From: Niallia sp. XMNu-256 | Lineage (GTDB): Bacteria > Bacillota > Bacilli > Bacillales > Cytobacillaceae | Length of the DNA stretch: 64,000 nucleotides | NCBI RefSeq assembly: GCF_036670015.1 | Contig: NZ_CP137636.1 | Coordinates: 3,450,501 to 3,514,500 of the forward strand | Direction of reading: 5' to 3' | In this document: piece after piece, positions 36,600 through 45,961 of the stretch | Position numbering within the stretch: position 1 is the stretch's first letter | Layout of the letters: every line of letters starts with the position of its first letter | Program-made: the position numbers and the translations under genes | The notes under the pieces: generated by a model | The model's input: only the letters and a program-made list of their open reading frames with translations | The model's database searches: none | What the model was told of the DNA's origin: nothing

Positions 36600-37502
36600 A
36601 TGAACTTTACTCAACTTCAATACTTTTGTGTTCTAGCGAAAACAGAACATTACACAAAAGCAGCAAAACTATTATCGATCACTCAACCAAGTCTCACTCA
36701 TTCAATTAAAGAACTTGAAAAAGATCTTGGTGTCTCTTTATTTAATAAACATGGCCGAAATATAAAAATTAATCAATACGGAGAGTTTCTCTATGCACAA
36801 GTGACCCCCATCCTTGATGATCTAGAAAAGGTAAAAAAGGATATTCAACTGTTAATTGATCCAAAAAAGGGGACGATTCATTTGTCCTTTTTACATTCCT
36901 TATCACAAGATTTTATTCCGAAAGTGATTAGTCAATTTGTCCATTTTGAAGAAAATAAACACATTCATTTTATATTGGATCAAGGGACGACAACAGATAT
37001 TAAAAGAGACTTTCTTGAAAATAAAGTAGACATTGCCTTTACTTCATTTATTGAGGAGGAGAATATTACTTCCATCCCAGTCCTAGATCAGGAGCTGTAC
37101 TTAGCTGTTTCTTTAGATCATCCATTATCCACTAACGATGAAATTGATTTAATAGAAGCAGCAGACTATCCCTTTATTTTTTATAATGAAAAAAGTGGAT
37201 TCCGATCAGTGATTGATGATTTATTTAAACAAATCAATATTACACCGAAAATTACGTATGAATTGGCAGATGACGGGACCATATGTAGTTTTGTTTCAGC
37301 TAATTTAGGGATTGCAATCATCCCTAATATATTCGGAATCAAACATTTTCCGATTAAATTAATTAAAATAAAGAATCCTGCTTACGAACGGAAAATATAC
37401 TTGAGTTTTCATACCCATAAATTCATGTCCCCACCAGTAAGCAAGTTCAAAGACTTTATTTTAGCTAATTATTCAACAGGGAATACACACGACTCCATTT
37501 AA
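36600..37502 (+). CDS. LysR family transcriptional regulator (first paralog)
   Basis: A 300-residue LysR regulator: winged-helix domain at residues 1-60 (MNFTQLQYFCVLAKTEHYTK, then AAKLLSITQPSLTHSIKELE) and a periplasmic-binding-like effector domain from about 90. The ATG at 36600 has GAGAGGAG 5 bases upstream and is preferred to the ATG at 36585. It is divergent from aroD, the usual arrangement for a LysR regulator and its target. It closely resembles the LysR gene at 42677. Confidence 0.9.
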   Translation: MNFTQLQYFCVLAKTEHYTKAAKLLSITQPSLTHSIKELEKDLGVSLFNKHGRNIKINQYGEFLYAQVTPILDDLEKVKKDIQLLIDPKKGTIHLSFLHSLSQDFIPKVISQFVHFEENKHIHFILDQGTTTDIKRDFLENKVDIAFTSFIEEENITSIPVLDQELYLAVSLDHPLSTNDEIDLIEAADYPFIFYNEKSGFRSVIDDLFKQINITPKITYELADDGTICSFVSANLGIAIIPNIFGIKHFPIKLIKIKNPAYERKIYLSFHTHKFMSPPVSKFKDFILANYSTGNTHDSI

Positions 37503-37583
37503 CACCACTCAGACACCTTATATGAGAATAAAGGCTGCCTAGTTAAGCCTGTAATGACTTTGGATGGACAGCCTTCTCACTTT

Positions 37584-38918
37584 TTAATCTTCTTCCGTAT
37601 TTTCCTTTTCTTTAATCATCACCTTGACTTGCAAAATCCGCTTTTCACTTGTTTTTTCAACAGTGAACTGAACATTATTATATTCAACAGTTGGCTTCCC
37701 CTCACCAATTGGGATATAACCTAGTAAATTAATTAAAAATCCGCTTAAAGTATCAAACTCTTGGGTTGGCAAATCTCGCTTAATGACATCCTCTGCATCA
37801 TAAAGATTCACCGTTCCGTCAATTAAATAAGTATTTTCCTCTAGTTCGATGATGCCTGGTTCATCTTCATAGGGCTCATCGTATTCATCAAAAATATTTC
37901 CGACAATTTCTTCAATAATATCTTCAATGGTAACAATTCCGTCAGTGCCACCGTATTCATCAAGGACAATGGCAAGATGGGTATTATTTTGTTGCATTTC
38001 TTTAAATAAATGGTCCACTTTTGTTGATTCAAGAACAAAATAAGGGTCACGTACCATATTCCGTAAGTCGAATTCTTTCGCTTCTGTAACATGCTCTTCT
38101 AAAAATTGAATTAAATCTTTTGAATGTAGAATTCCGAAGATATGATCGATATCTTCCGAATAGACTGGATATCTTGTGTATTTCTCGGTATTGACCGTTT
38201 GTACGGTTTCTTTAAGAGTTGCATCGATTGCAATCGCCACAATATTCGTTCGATGTGTCATAATATCTGAAACGTGTTTGATATCAAAGTCAAAGATATT
38301 ATTAATCATTTCCTTCTCAGTTAGTTGAATCGTTCCTCTTTCCTCTCCAGCATCCACCATCATCCGGATTTCCTCTTCTGTTACCTGGTTATCATCTGCG
38401 TTGGGATCGATTCCAAAAAGACGGACCGTTACGTTCATGGAAAAGGTTAACAATTTAACAAAGGGAGACGTAATTTTTGACAAAATCGTCAGTGGTCGAA
38501 CGGCAATATTGGCAATCGGTTCTGGCCTTGTCATAGCGATTTGCTTTGGAACCAATTCCCCAAATACAAGTGTGAAGTAGGATAGTAATAATGTAATAAT
38601 GATTACAGAAATCGTATTCAGTAAATCTAATGCAACCGGAACTCCAATATTATAGAGAAAAGCTGATAAACGACTAGCAAAGCTATCTGCAGCAAACGCA
38701 CTTGCTAAAAATCCGGCAAGCGTAATCCCGATTTGAATCGTAGCTAGAAACCGGCTTGGCTGTGAAATGAGTTGATGAATCATCTTTGACTTTTTGTCGC
38801 CTGCATCAGCCATCATTTTTACTTTATTATCATTTAATGATATAAGAGCAATTTCCGACGCCGCAAAAAAAGCGTTTAATAAAATTAGTATAATCAGTAC
38901 GATTATGCCTGTTGCCAA
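37584..38918 (-). CDS. CNNM/CorC-type membrane protein (hemolysin family)
   Basis: A protein of about 444 residues. The order is: a DUF21 (CNNM) membrane domain with three or four helices and LNAFFAASEIALISLN (to about residue 180), a pair of CBS domains (about 210-330), and a C-terminal CorC/HlyC domain. Related proteins take part in Mg2+ or other divalent cation transport. No ribosome binding site precedes the TTG at 38951; the TTG at 38918 has GGAGG 10 bases upstream and is chosen. VLDEYGGTDGIVTIEDIIEEIVG is the CBS/CorC signature. Confidence 0.88.
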   Translation of the reverse strand: MATGIIVLIILILLNAFFAASEIALISLNDNKVKMMADAGDKKSKMIHQLISQPSRFLATIQIGITLAGFLASAFAADSFASRLSAFLYNIGVPVALDLLNTISVIIITLLLSYFTLVFGELVPKQIAMTRPEPIANIAVRPLTILSKITSPFVKLLTFSMNVTVRLFGIDPNADDNQVTEEEIRMMVDAGEERGTIQLTEKEMINNIFDFDIKHVSDIMTHRTNIVAIAIDATLKETVQTVNTEKYTRYPVYSEDIDHIFGILHSKDLIQFLEEHVTEAKEFDLRNMVRDPYFVLESTKVDHLFKEMQQNNTHLAIVLDEYGGTDGIVTIEDIIEEIVGNIFDEYDEPYEDEPGIIELEENTYLIDGTVNLYDAEDVIKRDLPTQEFDTLSGFLINLLGYIPIGEGKPTVEYNNVQFTVEKTSEKRILQVKVMIKEKENTEED

Positions 38919-39100
38919 AAGAACCCAACCTCCAAACAGAGTAGCTCGCAATCGTCTACTTTATGAAATTTTTTCCTATTTTTATCATATCACTTTTTAA
39001 ATCTAACCGTATATTTTAGTATTCCTAATGTACCCTCTAATCATGCTAAAAAGAAAGAGCCTGTTAGTCGGGAACTAACCGCTCTTTCTTAAGTCAGGCA

Positions 39101-41698
39101 TTATTTTACAAAGATGGTTTTATAGAGCTGCATCACAACTAATGGCATTAATGATAGTCCATAAATTGTCCCTAATTCTCCTAATGTTAATGGAGCAACT
39201 TCAAAAACTCCTTGAAGCCCTGGAACTAAGAGGACGAGATGTAAAAGAATGAACCCAGCGATAACAGCAAACCAAAGATATTTATTCGTGAATAAGCCGA
39301 TTTTAAAAATTGATTCATTTGCTCTTGTGTTAAAACCATGCAACAGCCTTGATAGACAGAGGGTAGCAAACGACATTGTCATTGCGACTTCATGTCCATC
39401 TTGAAGCCCGATTGTGAAGGCAGCAATGGTTGAAATCCCAATTAACAGTCCGCCCAAGCCTACTTTTCTTAAAAATCCTCGATTTAATAATGGGGTATGC
39501 ACATCCCTTGGTTTTTCCTTCATAACATGTTTGTTATGTGGTTCAAGACCAAGGGCAATCGCCGGCAAACTGTCCGTCAACAAGTTAATGAATAATAAGT
39601 GAACAGGCGCAAATGGAACGGGCAGCGCCAATAAGGTCGCATATAGTACGGTTAAAATGGCAGCCGTATTCCCTGAGAGTAAAAAGCGGATCGCGTTGTT
39701 AATATTGGTATAGATGCTTCTTCCATTTCCAACTGCTTTTACAATTGTTGAAAAGTTATCATCCGTTAACACCATTGAAGCCGCATCTTTTGCAACTTCT
39801 GTTCCAGTAATTCCCATCGCAATTCCAATATCTGCTTGCTTCAGTGCTGGAGCATCATTCACTCCATCTCCTGTCATCGCAACAATATTGCCTTTTCCCT
39901 GCCATGCTTTTACAATCCGAATTTTATGTTCTGGTGATACACGGGCATAAACAGAAATATCTTTGACCTTTTCTTTTAACTGCTCATCCGACCATTTTTC
40001 AATCTCAACACCTTCAACTGCTTCTGATTCATCTCTTAAGATCCCAATTTGTTTGGCAATCGCCGCTGCCGTGATTTTATGGTCCCCTGTAATCATTACT
40101 GGTTTAATGCCGGCACTTATACAGTTTTCTACCGCATCTTTGGATTCTGGTCTTGGTGGATCCATCATGGCTGTTAATCCAACAAAGATTAAATCATTTT
40201 CATCTTGAACATTGATGACTTGATTTTTTCCTATTTCTTTATAAGCAAAGGCTAATAAGCGTAAACCTTGCTTTGAAAATTCACCATTCACATCAGTGAT
40301 TTTTTTCATATCTGCTTCAGTAATATTAGCGATTCCATTGGCCGTTTCAATTTTGGCTAATCGATTTAATAAAACATCAGGTGCCCCTTTAGTAATCATA
40401 AGGGTCCGACCATTAATTTTGTGAACGGTACTCATTAATTTACGATCTGAATCAAATGGAATTTCTCCATATCGTGGATATTCATCACGAACGACCAACT
40501 CGTCTAATTGATATTCTTCCCCTAAGTTCGTTAGGGCGACTTCAGTTGGATCCCCGATCTCCTTATTATCGGTAGTTATTGAGTCGTTACATAATAGTGA
40601 CATAAGTAAAAATTTCTTTTCTAACGGTGTTTCTAAGTTTAATCCATCATGTGGAATGGCACGATTATCGACGTACACTTGCTGAACCGTCATTTTGTTC
40701 ATTGTTAAAGTACCGGTTTTATCCGAACAGATAACCGATATACTCCCAAGGCTTTCAACTGCATGAAGCTTCCGCATGATGGCATTTTCTTTTGCCATTT
40801 TCTGTGTACCAAACGCTAGAACAATCGTAACAATCGAACTTAAGGCTTCTGGAATCGCAGCAACAGCTAAAGAAACAGCAAACATAAACGAATCTACTAT
40901 AGCACGGCCCCGAAGAATATCTAGTCCGAAAATTAGAATCGCAATAATAATGATAATAACCGCTAATTTTTTTCCGAACTGATCAAGGGTAACTTGTAAT
41001 GGTGTTTTCTTTTCTCCCGCAGATTCTAGAAGGTTAGCAATTTTTCCTATCTCAGTTTCCATCCCAATGCTTGTAACGACCACAGTGGCACGACCATAAG
41101 TTACAAAGCTTCCGGAGAAAACCATGTTTTTCTGATCCCCAAGCGATACTTCTGGATCTGTAATCGGATCAAGTTCCTTTGTTACTGCTAATGACTCACC
41201 TGTTAATGAGCTCTCATTAACTTGCAAGCTGGCATTTTCAATAATTCTTCCGTCAGCTGGAATATAATCTCCCGCATCTAAAAAGAGAATATCACCTACA
41301 ACAACTTCTTTAGAGGGAATTTCAACTTTTTGTCCATTTCGTAACACCTTTGCCGTCGGTGAGGATAAGGCTTTTAAGCTATTGAGTGATTGTTCAGCCT
41401 TTACGTGTTGAACCGTTCCAAGGATGGCATTAATGATAATGACAACCAAAATAACAATCGTACTTTCAATTTCACCTAAAAATGCGGAAATGAGAGCTGC
41501 TGCAATCAGGATAATGACCAAGAAATCCTTAAATTGTTCAAAAAATACTTGGATGGTACTTTTCTTTTTTCCTTCTGCCAGTTCGTTATATCCATATTTT
41601 TCTCTTCGTTGTTGAATGTCCGAATCATTTAATCCCTTTCGATTGACCTCTAGGGACTCTAATGTTTCATCCGAGGTTTTTCGGTAAAATTCACTCAT
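39101..41698 (-). CDS. Calcium-type cation-transporting P-type ATPase
   Basis: A protein of about 865 residues of the P2A type, pumping Ca2+ or a similar cation with ATP. Seen in order: N-terminal cation ATPase domain, SSLTGES (actuator), IPEALSSIVTIVLAFG in helix M4, the phosphorylation site CSDKTGTLT, nucleotide-binding KGAPDVLL, TGDGVNDAPALKQADIGIAMG, and a C-terminal helix bundle with NLLTDSLPAIALGLEP. The M4 PEAL in place of PEGL is a variant. The ATG at 41698 (MSEFYRK) has AAAGGAG just upstream; the frame is open to 41758. Confidence 0.93.
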   Translation of the reverse strand: MSEFYRKTSDETLESLEVNRKGLNDSDIQQRREKYGYNELAEGKKKSTIQVFFEQFKDFLVIILIAAALISAFLGEIESTIVILVVIIINAILGTVQHVKAEQSLNSLKALSSPTAKVLRNGQKVEIPSKEVVVGDILFLDAGDYIPADGRIIENASLQVNESSLTGESLAVTKELDPITDPEVSLGDQKNMVFSGSFVTYGRATVVVTSIGMETEIGKIANLLESAGEKKTPLQVTLDQFGKKLAVIIIIIAILIFGLDILRGRAIVDSFMFAVSLAVAAIPEALSSIVTIVLAFGTQKMAKENAIMRKLHAVESLGSISVICSDKTGTLTMNKMTVQQVYVDNRAIPHDGLNLETPLEKKFLLMSLLCNDSITTDNKEIGDPTEVALTNLGEEYQLDELVVRDEYPRYGEIPFDSDRKLMSTVHKINGRTLMITKGAPDVLLNRLAKIETANGIANITEADMKKITDVNGEFSKQGLRLLAFAYKEIGKNQVINVQDENDLIFVGLTAMMDPPRPESKDAVENCISAGIKPVMITGDHKITAAAIAKQIGILRDESEAVEGVEIEKWSDEQLKEKVKDISVYARVSPEHKIRIVKAWQGKGNIVAMTGDGVNDAPALKQADIGIAMGITGTEVAKDAASMVLTDDNFSTIVKAVGNGRSIYTNINNAIRFLLSGNTAAILTVLYATLLALPVPFAPVHLLFINLLTDSLPAIALGLEPHNKHVMKEKPRDVHTPLLNRGFLRKVGLGGLLIGISTIAAFTIGLQDGHEVAMTMSFATLCLSRLLHGFNTRANESIFKIGLFTNKYLWFAVIAGFILLHLVLLVPGLQGVFEVAPLTLGELGTIYGLSLMPLVVMQLYKTIFVK

Positions 41699-41819
41699 AC
41701 TGAGATCTCCTTTCAATACAAAAACGAATTTCCAAATGGTCTTTTTATTATCTTTCAATCATGGTAAGTTTATTTATTAAATAAGCTCTGGTTAATTATG
41801 TATTTGGGATAGATTGAAA

Positions 41820-41880
41820 AAATAATAAAATAAAAAAAAGACTCTTATAGCAGGATTTATTCCTAAGCTATAGAGTCTCA
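41820..41880 (-). terminator. Terminator downstream of gtrA
   Basis: GCTATAGAGTCT pairs with AGACTCTTATAGC (one bulged base), with a long A-run on the plus strand that is a T-run for the minus transcript. The rest of 41699-42016 contains a second imperfect inverted pair (TTCAAAG/CTTTGAA, 41896-41938) and no gene. Confidence 0.7.
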
Positions 41881-42016
41881 CTTAACTAAAAGTTAGTCTT
41901 CAAAGCCGGGATTATTGAATCCGAGTGACGACTTTGAACCCTGTATAAACAGGTTAGTTACTCCCTCTACCATATATTTCCTTATGTGATAATAGTAACA
42001 TGATTTAGGAGTTTTT

Positions 42017-42424
42017 TCAACTTTCTTGTAACTTTTGTTTTTGAAAGACCCACATTTTGCTTCCTGCATATGTAATAACCACCCCTGCACTTGTAGCTGC
42101 TATCTTACTTAAGAGCAAGGAAAATCCAATTCCCTCATATAATATTGTAAGTAGGAAATTTATAGACATTAATGAAAGCAGATTTATAAGGGTAAACTTA
42201 ATAACCTCGCTTGCTTTTATTTTTTCACCCATTCGAAACGTCCATTTACGATTCCAAATAAAGCTATTGATCATACCAGCTATAAAGGATATGACTTGTG
42301 ATACCAAGTAAGGAACGCCCAAACGGATCAACAGAAAAAATACTGCAAAATCAATCACTGTATTACTTACCCCTACTGTACAAAAACGAAACCATATTAA
42401 AAGGTGTGAGACTCTTTTTTTCAT
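42017..42424 (-). CDS. GtrA family membrane protein
   Basis: A 135-residue protein with four predicted helices. RFCTVGVSNTVIDFAVFFLL at the N-terminus, NSFIWNRKWTFR in the middle loop and YAGSKMWVFQK at the end are the GtrA/DPMS-associated signature. Members are thought to move polyprenyl-linked sugars across the membrane for wall or teichoic acid decoration. ATAGGAG precedes the ATG. No glycosyltransferase gene is next to it here, so the partner is unknown. Confidence 0.88.
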   Translation of the reverse strand: MKKRVSHLLIWFRFCTVGVSNTVIDFAVFFLLIRLGVPYLVSQVISFIAGMINSFIWNRKWTFRMGEKIKASEVIKFTLINLLSLMSINFLLTILYEGIGFSLLLSKIAATSAGVVITYAGSKMWVFQKQKLQES

Positions 42425-42676
42425 ATATAACTCCTATCATGTGGCTTATATACTCCTTTGGATTATTTCCCACATTGCCAGCATTATTCTACTTTTAATA
42501 TTGTTAAGTGTTTCACAAAGATATCATAAGTTTCGCTTATTCTCCCTCCTATCGTTTGGGTAAAAATGTTAAACTTTAATTAACAATAAGCTTGATCAGT
42601 ACTGAGCAATTGAAACATAAAGATATAAACATTTCCCAATACATCTCTCACATTTCATAGAAGGGACATGGTTTTA

Positions 42677-43582
42677 ATGAATTTGAAACAGCTTTATTAC
42701 TTCAGTACTTTAGCTAAACTTGAACATTACACAAAAGCTGCTGCAATTTTATCAATCACCCAACCTAGTCTTAGCCATGCCATTTCTGAATTAGAAAAAG
42801 AATTAGGAGCAAACCTATTTGAGAAGCATGGTAGAAACATCCGTTTAACAAAGTACGGCAGATTATTTTTGCATTATGTCGACCGCGCCTTACATGAAAT
42901 TGAAACAGGTCAAAAAAAGCTTCGTGATTTGGCGTCTCCGTCACAAGGTATTATTGAATTAGCCTTTATCTACTCCCTAGGGCCTCACTTTGTGCCAAAT
43001 TTAATTCAAGCCTTTTCATCCCAAGAAAAATTTAAAGACGTTTCTTTTACCTTTTCACAAGGGACTACAAGCGAGATGATGAAAGGTTTAAAGGATGGAA
43101 AATTTGATTTGGCTTTTAGTTTACCTGTTGATGATGAGCCAGAGATCGAGTTTACACCATTAATTCATCAAGAAATGGTCCTCATTGCACCGTATGACCA
43201 TCCACTTGCTGTAAACAATAGCGTTGATCTAAAAGATACCGTCCAATATCCTTATATTCTTTTCAATGAGAAAAATGATTTTCGACGAGTGACAAATCAA
43301 CTATTTGATCATGTTGGGATCATTCCCAAAATTGCTTGCGAAGTTGAAGAAGATAATACAATTGCTGGTCTAGTGACCGTTAATTATGGAATTGCCATCA
43401 TGCCACGAATTTTGTCATTAAAGCACCTTAATGTGAAGATGCTCCATATACAGAATCAGTTGCCTGAGCAATATATTTCTTTGGCTCGAATGAAGAATCG
43501 TTATCTCTGTCCAACGACAGAGTTTTTTCAGGAGTTTGCCCTTCAATACAGCAAACATTCCTTTGTATTGGCTTTACAATAG
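42677..43582 (+). CDS. LysR family transcriptional regulator (second paralog)
   Basis: A 301-residue LysR regulator, closely similar in order and sequence to the one at 36600 (LKQLYYFSTLAKLEHYTKAA, SITQPSLSHAISELEKELG, FEKHGRNIRLTKYG). The ATG at 42677 follows GAAGGGACATGG. A strong terminator follows. The convergent DUF3147 pair downstream is not an obvious target. Confidence 0.9.
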   Translation: MNLKQLYYFSTLAKLEHYTKAAAILSITQPSLSHAISELEKELGANLFEKHGRNIRLTKYGRLFLHYVDRALHEIETGQKKLRDLASPSQGIIELAFIYSLGPHFVPNLIQAFSSQEKFKDVSFTFSQGTTSEMMKGLKDGKFDLAFSLPVDDEPEIEFTPLIHQEMVLIAPYDHPLAVNNSVDLKDTVQYPYILFNEKNDFRRVTNQLFDHVGIIPKIACEVEEDNTIAGLVTVNYGIAIMPRILSLKHLNVKMLHIQNQLPEQYISLARMKNRYLCPTTEFFQEFALQYSKHSFVLALQ

Positions 43583-43614
43583 AAAACACCATTCATTGGT
43601 TGAATGGTGTTTTT
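43583..43614. terminator. Terminator of the second LysR gene
   Basis: AAACACCATTCA pairs with TGAATGGTGTTT around a short loop, followed by TT. Confidence 0.85.
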
Positions 43615-43672
43615 GGCTGTATGGGAGTTCTTCTCTTATTATTTCTATGTTGATGAAAGCATCGGCATGCAA

Positions 43673-44095
43673 TTATGATACTGACTTTTTCTTATCCTGA
43701 TTAAGGTTTGCCTGATGGGCTGGTTTTAGTACTGTTTTATTTAGAAGGCCAATTTTTTCACGTAGATAGGATACAAAGGTAGAACTGCCTAACCAGAAAA
43801 TAAGGCCTAGTACGATGCTTAACATCCAGTTATTGGTTATTTGAAGACTTGTCCAAACGGTTACAACACAAATGGCGCAACCAATCATCCCATAAATCGA
43901 ACCACTTGCTATTTTTGCTGCATTTTTCGATCCTGATGAGATCCCGACCATTAGAACAGCCGTGATCATGACCGCCGGAAAAGCAGCAAAAATTCCGCCA
44001 AGGATTTCCCAAGGTGATACAACGGTTACTAAATAACTTATGGCAACCGCACTTCCACCTAATATGAATCGGATCAGTAAATCTTTACTGTTCAT
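43673..44095 (-). CDS. DUF3147 family membrane protein, second of a pair
   Basis: A 140-residue protein with four helices. LIRFILGGSAVAISYLVT and GGIFAAFPAVMITAVLMVG are shared with its upstream neighbour, so the two are paralogs. DUF3147 proteins have no established function. The ATG at 44095 has AAGGTG upstream and is preferred to the GTG at 44104. It lies 52 bp behind the first gene on the same strand. Confidence 0.75.
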   Translation of the reverse strand: MNSKDLLIRFILGGSAVAISYLVTVVSPWEILGGIFAAFPAVMITAVLMVGISSGSKNAAKIASGSIYGMIGCAICVVTVWTSLQITNNWMLSIVLGLIFWLGSSTFVSYLREKIGLLNKTVLKPAHQANLNQDKKKSVS

Positions 44096-44147
44096 TATAA
44101 ACACCTTTTCTATGTTATTTCTAATTCTATGGATGTCGTCCCATTCC

Positions 44148-44504
44148 TTATGAAGTAAACGTTACGACGATAAAGGAAATGATAAACCAACATCCGAGCG
44201 CTTCTGTTAATTCACGTTTCCAACCGAATTTTGGAATAAGGTAGCCAGCGATCATCGCCATGATAATATTTATAACCATTCCAACGATCGCTCCTTGTGA
44301 TAAGAGAATGGAGTAGGAAATCAATTCATCCCCATTAAAGTCAAGACTAGCGGTAAGTAAAGCCGCTAAGTATACCGCTGGAAAGGCAGCAAAGATTCCT
44401 CCCGCCTTTTCTCCTAACCTTTTAGAGACAATGGTCGCTAACACAACCGCTAATCCACCTATAACGAAACGGATTAATAAGGCACTAATTGAAAGCCCCG
44501 TCAT
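44148..44504 (-). CDS. DUF3147 family membrane protein, first of a pair
   Basis: A 118-residue protein with four helices and LLIRFVIGGLAVVLATIV plus GGIFAAFPAVYLAALLTAS. It resembles the second protein across its length. The ATG at 44504 follows GAAGGTG and is preferred to the upstream ATG at 44540. A pair of small related membrane proteins made from one transcript suggests a heteromeric complex, as in some small transporters; this is inference. Confidence 0.75.
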   Translation of the reverse strand: MTGLSISALLIRFVIGGLAVVLATIVSKRLGEKAGGIFAAFPAVYLAALLTASLDFNGDELISYSILLSQGAIVGMVINIIMAMIAGYLIPKFGWKRELTEALGCWFIISFIVVTFTS

Positions 44505-44663
44505 ATTTTTCACCTTCTTATTATGACTGTATGTGTACATTCAATATGTTTGATCTTTATTTCATTCACATATGTTCATTGTATCGCATTTTCAGACAGA
44601 TCCTTGTGAACATTCCTTTAACGTTTATGAAGCGCTTTCCTCAAGAGGCTAATTCTGCAAAAA

Positions 44664-44706
44664 AAGACATCAAAAAAAAAGAGGCTAAAGGGCCTCTTTT
44701 TTTGAT
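44664..44706. terminator. Strong bidirectional terminator
   Basis: AAAAAAAGAGGC pairs with GCCTCTTTTTTT around TAAAG. It lies about 105 bp past the stop of the first yppF-like gene on the minus strand. Confidence 0.85.
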
Positions 44707-44809
44707 GATCATTTGAATTGCTTATTATATTAATCGTCATATACTCATAGTTATTTGAATGAACGGAGACTTATTCTAAGTTTCCTAATAGGGAGATACT
44801 AGGTCTCTA

Positions 44810-45034
44810 TTAACCTGGAAGATTCACTTTACTAAAAGGAATAGTGTTAATAAAATATGAATGTGGTTTTTCTGCCTTTAATTGATCTAATTCAAAAAAT
44901 AACTTTTTATATTCAGCAATTGAGATTTCGCCAGAAACATATCTTCTTTGTACAAAGTCCAATAATTCATTTACATGTAAAGGATCGTAATTTTTCACTA
45001 AATTAAAGCGTCGAGTTAAATCTTCCAATAACAT
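44810..45034 (-). CDS. YppF-like small protein, paralog 1
   Basis: A 74-residue cytoplasmic protein: LTRRFNLVKNYDPLHVNELL, then DFVQRRYVSGEISIAEYKKLFFELDQLKAEKP. This matches the YppF family of Bacillus (unknown function). Two other paralogs, at 45356 and 59790, share HVNELLD and E(I/L)(S/T)I. Its tail NTIPFSKVNLPG resembles the tail of paralog 2. AAGGAGAG lies upstream. It has its own promoter with the shared upstream motif (see 45102-45156). Confidence 0.8.
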   Translation of the reverse strand: MLLEDLTRRFNLVKNYDPLHVNELLDFVQRRYVSGEISIAEYKKLFFELDQLKAEKPHSYFINTIPFSKVNLPG

Positions 45035-45101
45035 TTTAACATCTCTCCTTCATTCGTTTTTACAATTTTACATGGATACGCTTTCATATGCTACGAAATA
45101 A

Positions 45102-45156
45102 ATTATAACATAAACCTTGTGTTTAACTACTTATTTGAATTTTCAGACTAACGACA
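45102..45156 (-). promoter_or_regulatory. Promoter and conserved upstream motif of yppF-like paralog 1
   Basis: On the minus strand TGTCGTTAGT (45147-45156) is followed after exactly 39 bp by TATAAT (45102-45107) preceded by TGT, an extended -10. No good -35 is seen. The same layout occurs at the other two paralogs. Confidence 0.75.
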
Positions 45157-45322
45157 TATTCCTACAAAAATGTAGTTTTTTATATTTTTAGATTTGAATA
45201 TACAGAAAGCAAAACACTTATAAATCGTTAAGAGTGTGAAATATCTATTTATATGTGTTTTCTTGTCGAAGAAAAAATGAGGAGTTTATCATTCTAATCA
45301 TCTTTAATATAAATGATAAAAT

Positions 45323-45352
45323 AAAAAAAAGCGGAGTTCCCGCCCCGCACAT
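45323..45352 (-). terminator. Terminator of yppF-like paralog 2
   Basis: GCGGGG pairs with CTCCGC, then TTTTTTTATTTTAT on the minus strand, directly after the stop. Confidence 0.75.
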
Positions 45353-45355
45353 TCT

Positions 45356-45577
45356 TTATCCAGGTATATTAAAAGTGTTAAATGGTGTATTTTTGATAAT
45401 ATAAACCTCTGGTTTTTCAGCGTTTTGTTTATCTAATTCGCTAAAGAAACCTTTGTATTCCGTAATTGTTAATTCACCTTGAATATAGCACACCTGGATA
45501 AAATCTAGTAATTCATTTACATGTGACGGATTGCGTTTTTTAGCATTATTAAAGCGTTGGGTTAAGATCTCTAACAT
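45356..45577 (-). CDS. YppF-like small protein, paralog 2
   Basis: A 73-residue protein, LTQRFNNAKKRNPSHVNELLD and then FIQVCYIQGELTITEYKGFFSELDKQNAEKP, clearly a paralog of the gene 320 bp away. The C-terminal tail KNTPFNTFNIPG parallels NTIPFSKVNLPG. AGGAGTG precedes the ATG. It has its own promoter and terminator, so the copies are separate transcription units rather than an operon. Confidence 0.8.
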   Translation of the reverse strand: MLEILTQRFNNAKKRNPSHVNELLDFIQVCYIQGELTITEYKGFFSELDKQNAEKPEVYIIKNTPFNTFNIPG

Positions 45578-45624
45578 TTTTCTTCACTCCTTCATTGGTT
45601 ATTAAAACTCTTTGCCTTAAAAAA

Positions 45625-45679
45625 ATTATATCATGCTATTTCTTGGATAATAATTTTCTAACATTTCAAACTAACGACA
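45625..45679 (-). promoter_or_regulatory. Promoter and conserved upstream motif of yppF-like paralog 2
   Basis: TGTCGTTAGT (45670-45679) lies exactly 39 bp from TATAAT (45625-45630), which is preceded by TGA, again an extended -10 without a clear -35. Confidence 0.75.
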
Positions 45680-45961
45680 AATTTCCACAAACAATTCACA
45701 AATTTGCATTGACAAGCCGCTTGATTCCGTGTAGTTCAAACAGAAAAGGCGAAAAAATTGTTGGTTTTTAGGATTATTTGTAAAAAGGTTTTTTGAAATT
45801 TGCTATGGTTTCCAAAAATATTTCTATAATTGTAAAAATTTTAAAAATTATTTACTTTATATTGTTAATTTTTTTACTCTGTGAATGTATGTATAATACG
45901 ATATTAATACTATTTAAAGAGAATATAAGAAAAACTACACTAAAAACGGGGGTTGAATGAT
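45680..45961. other. Intergenic region with no gene seen
   Basis: Very AT-rich sequence upstream of the alkyltransferase-like gene. A TATAAT at 45893-45898 may be its -10; no matching -35 at standard spacing is obvious. Confidence 0.4.

Noticed and set aside
39414-41615. Plus-strand open frames inside the P-type ATPase gene
   Set aside because: They are antisense shadows without ribosome sites and with codon use mirroring the minus-strand gene.
41699-42016. A yybP-ykoY manganese riboswitch upstream of the P-type ATPase
   Set aside because: The conserved internal-loop sequences are absent; the hairpin there is the gtrA terminator.
45147-45156. The yppF motif TGTCGTTAGT read as a Spo0A box
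   Set aside because: The Spo0A core is TGTCGAA; the motif differs at the last two core positions in all three copies, so that assignment is not supported.
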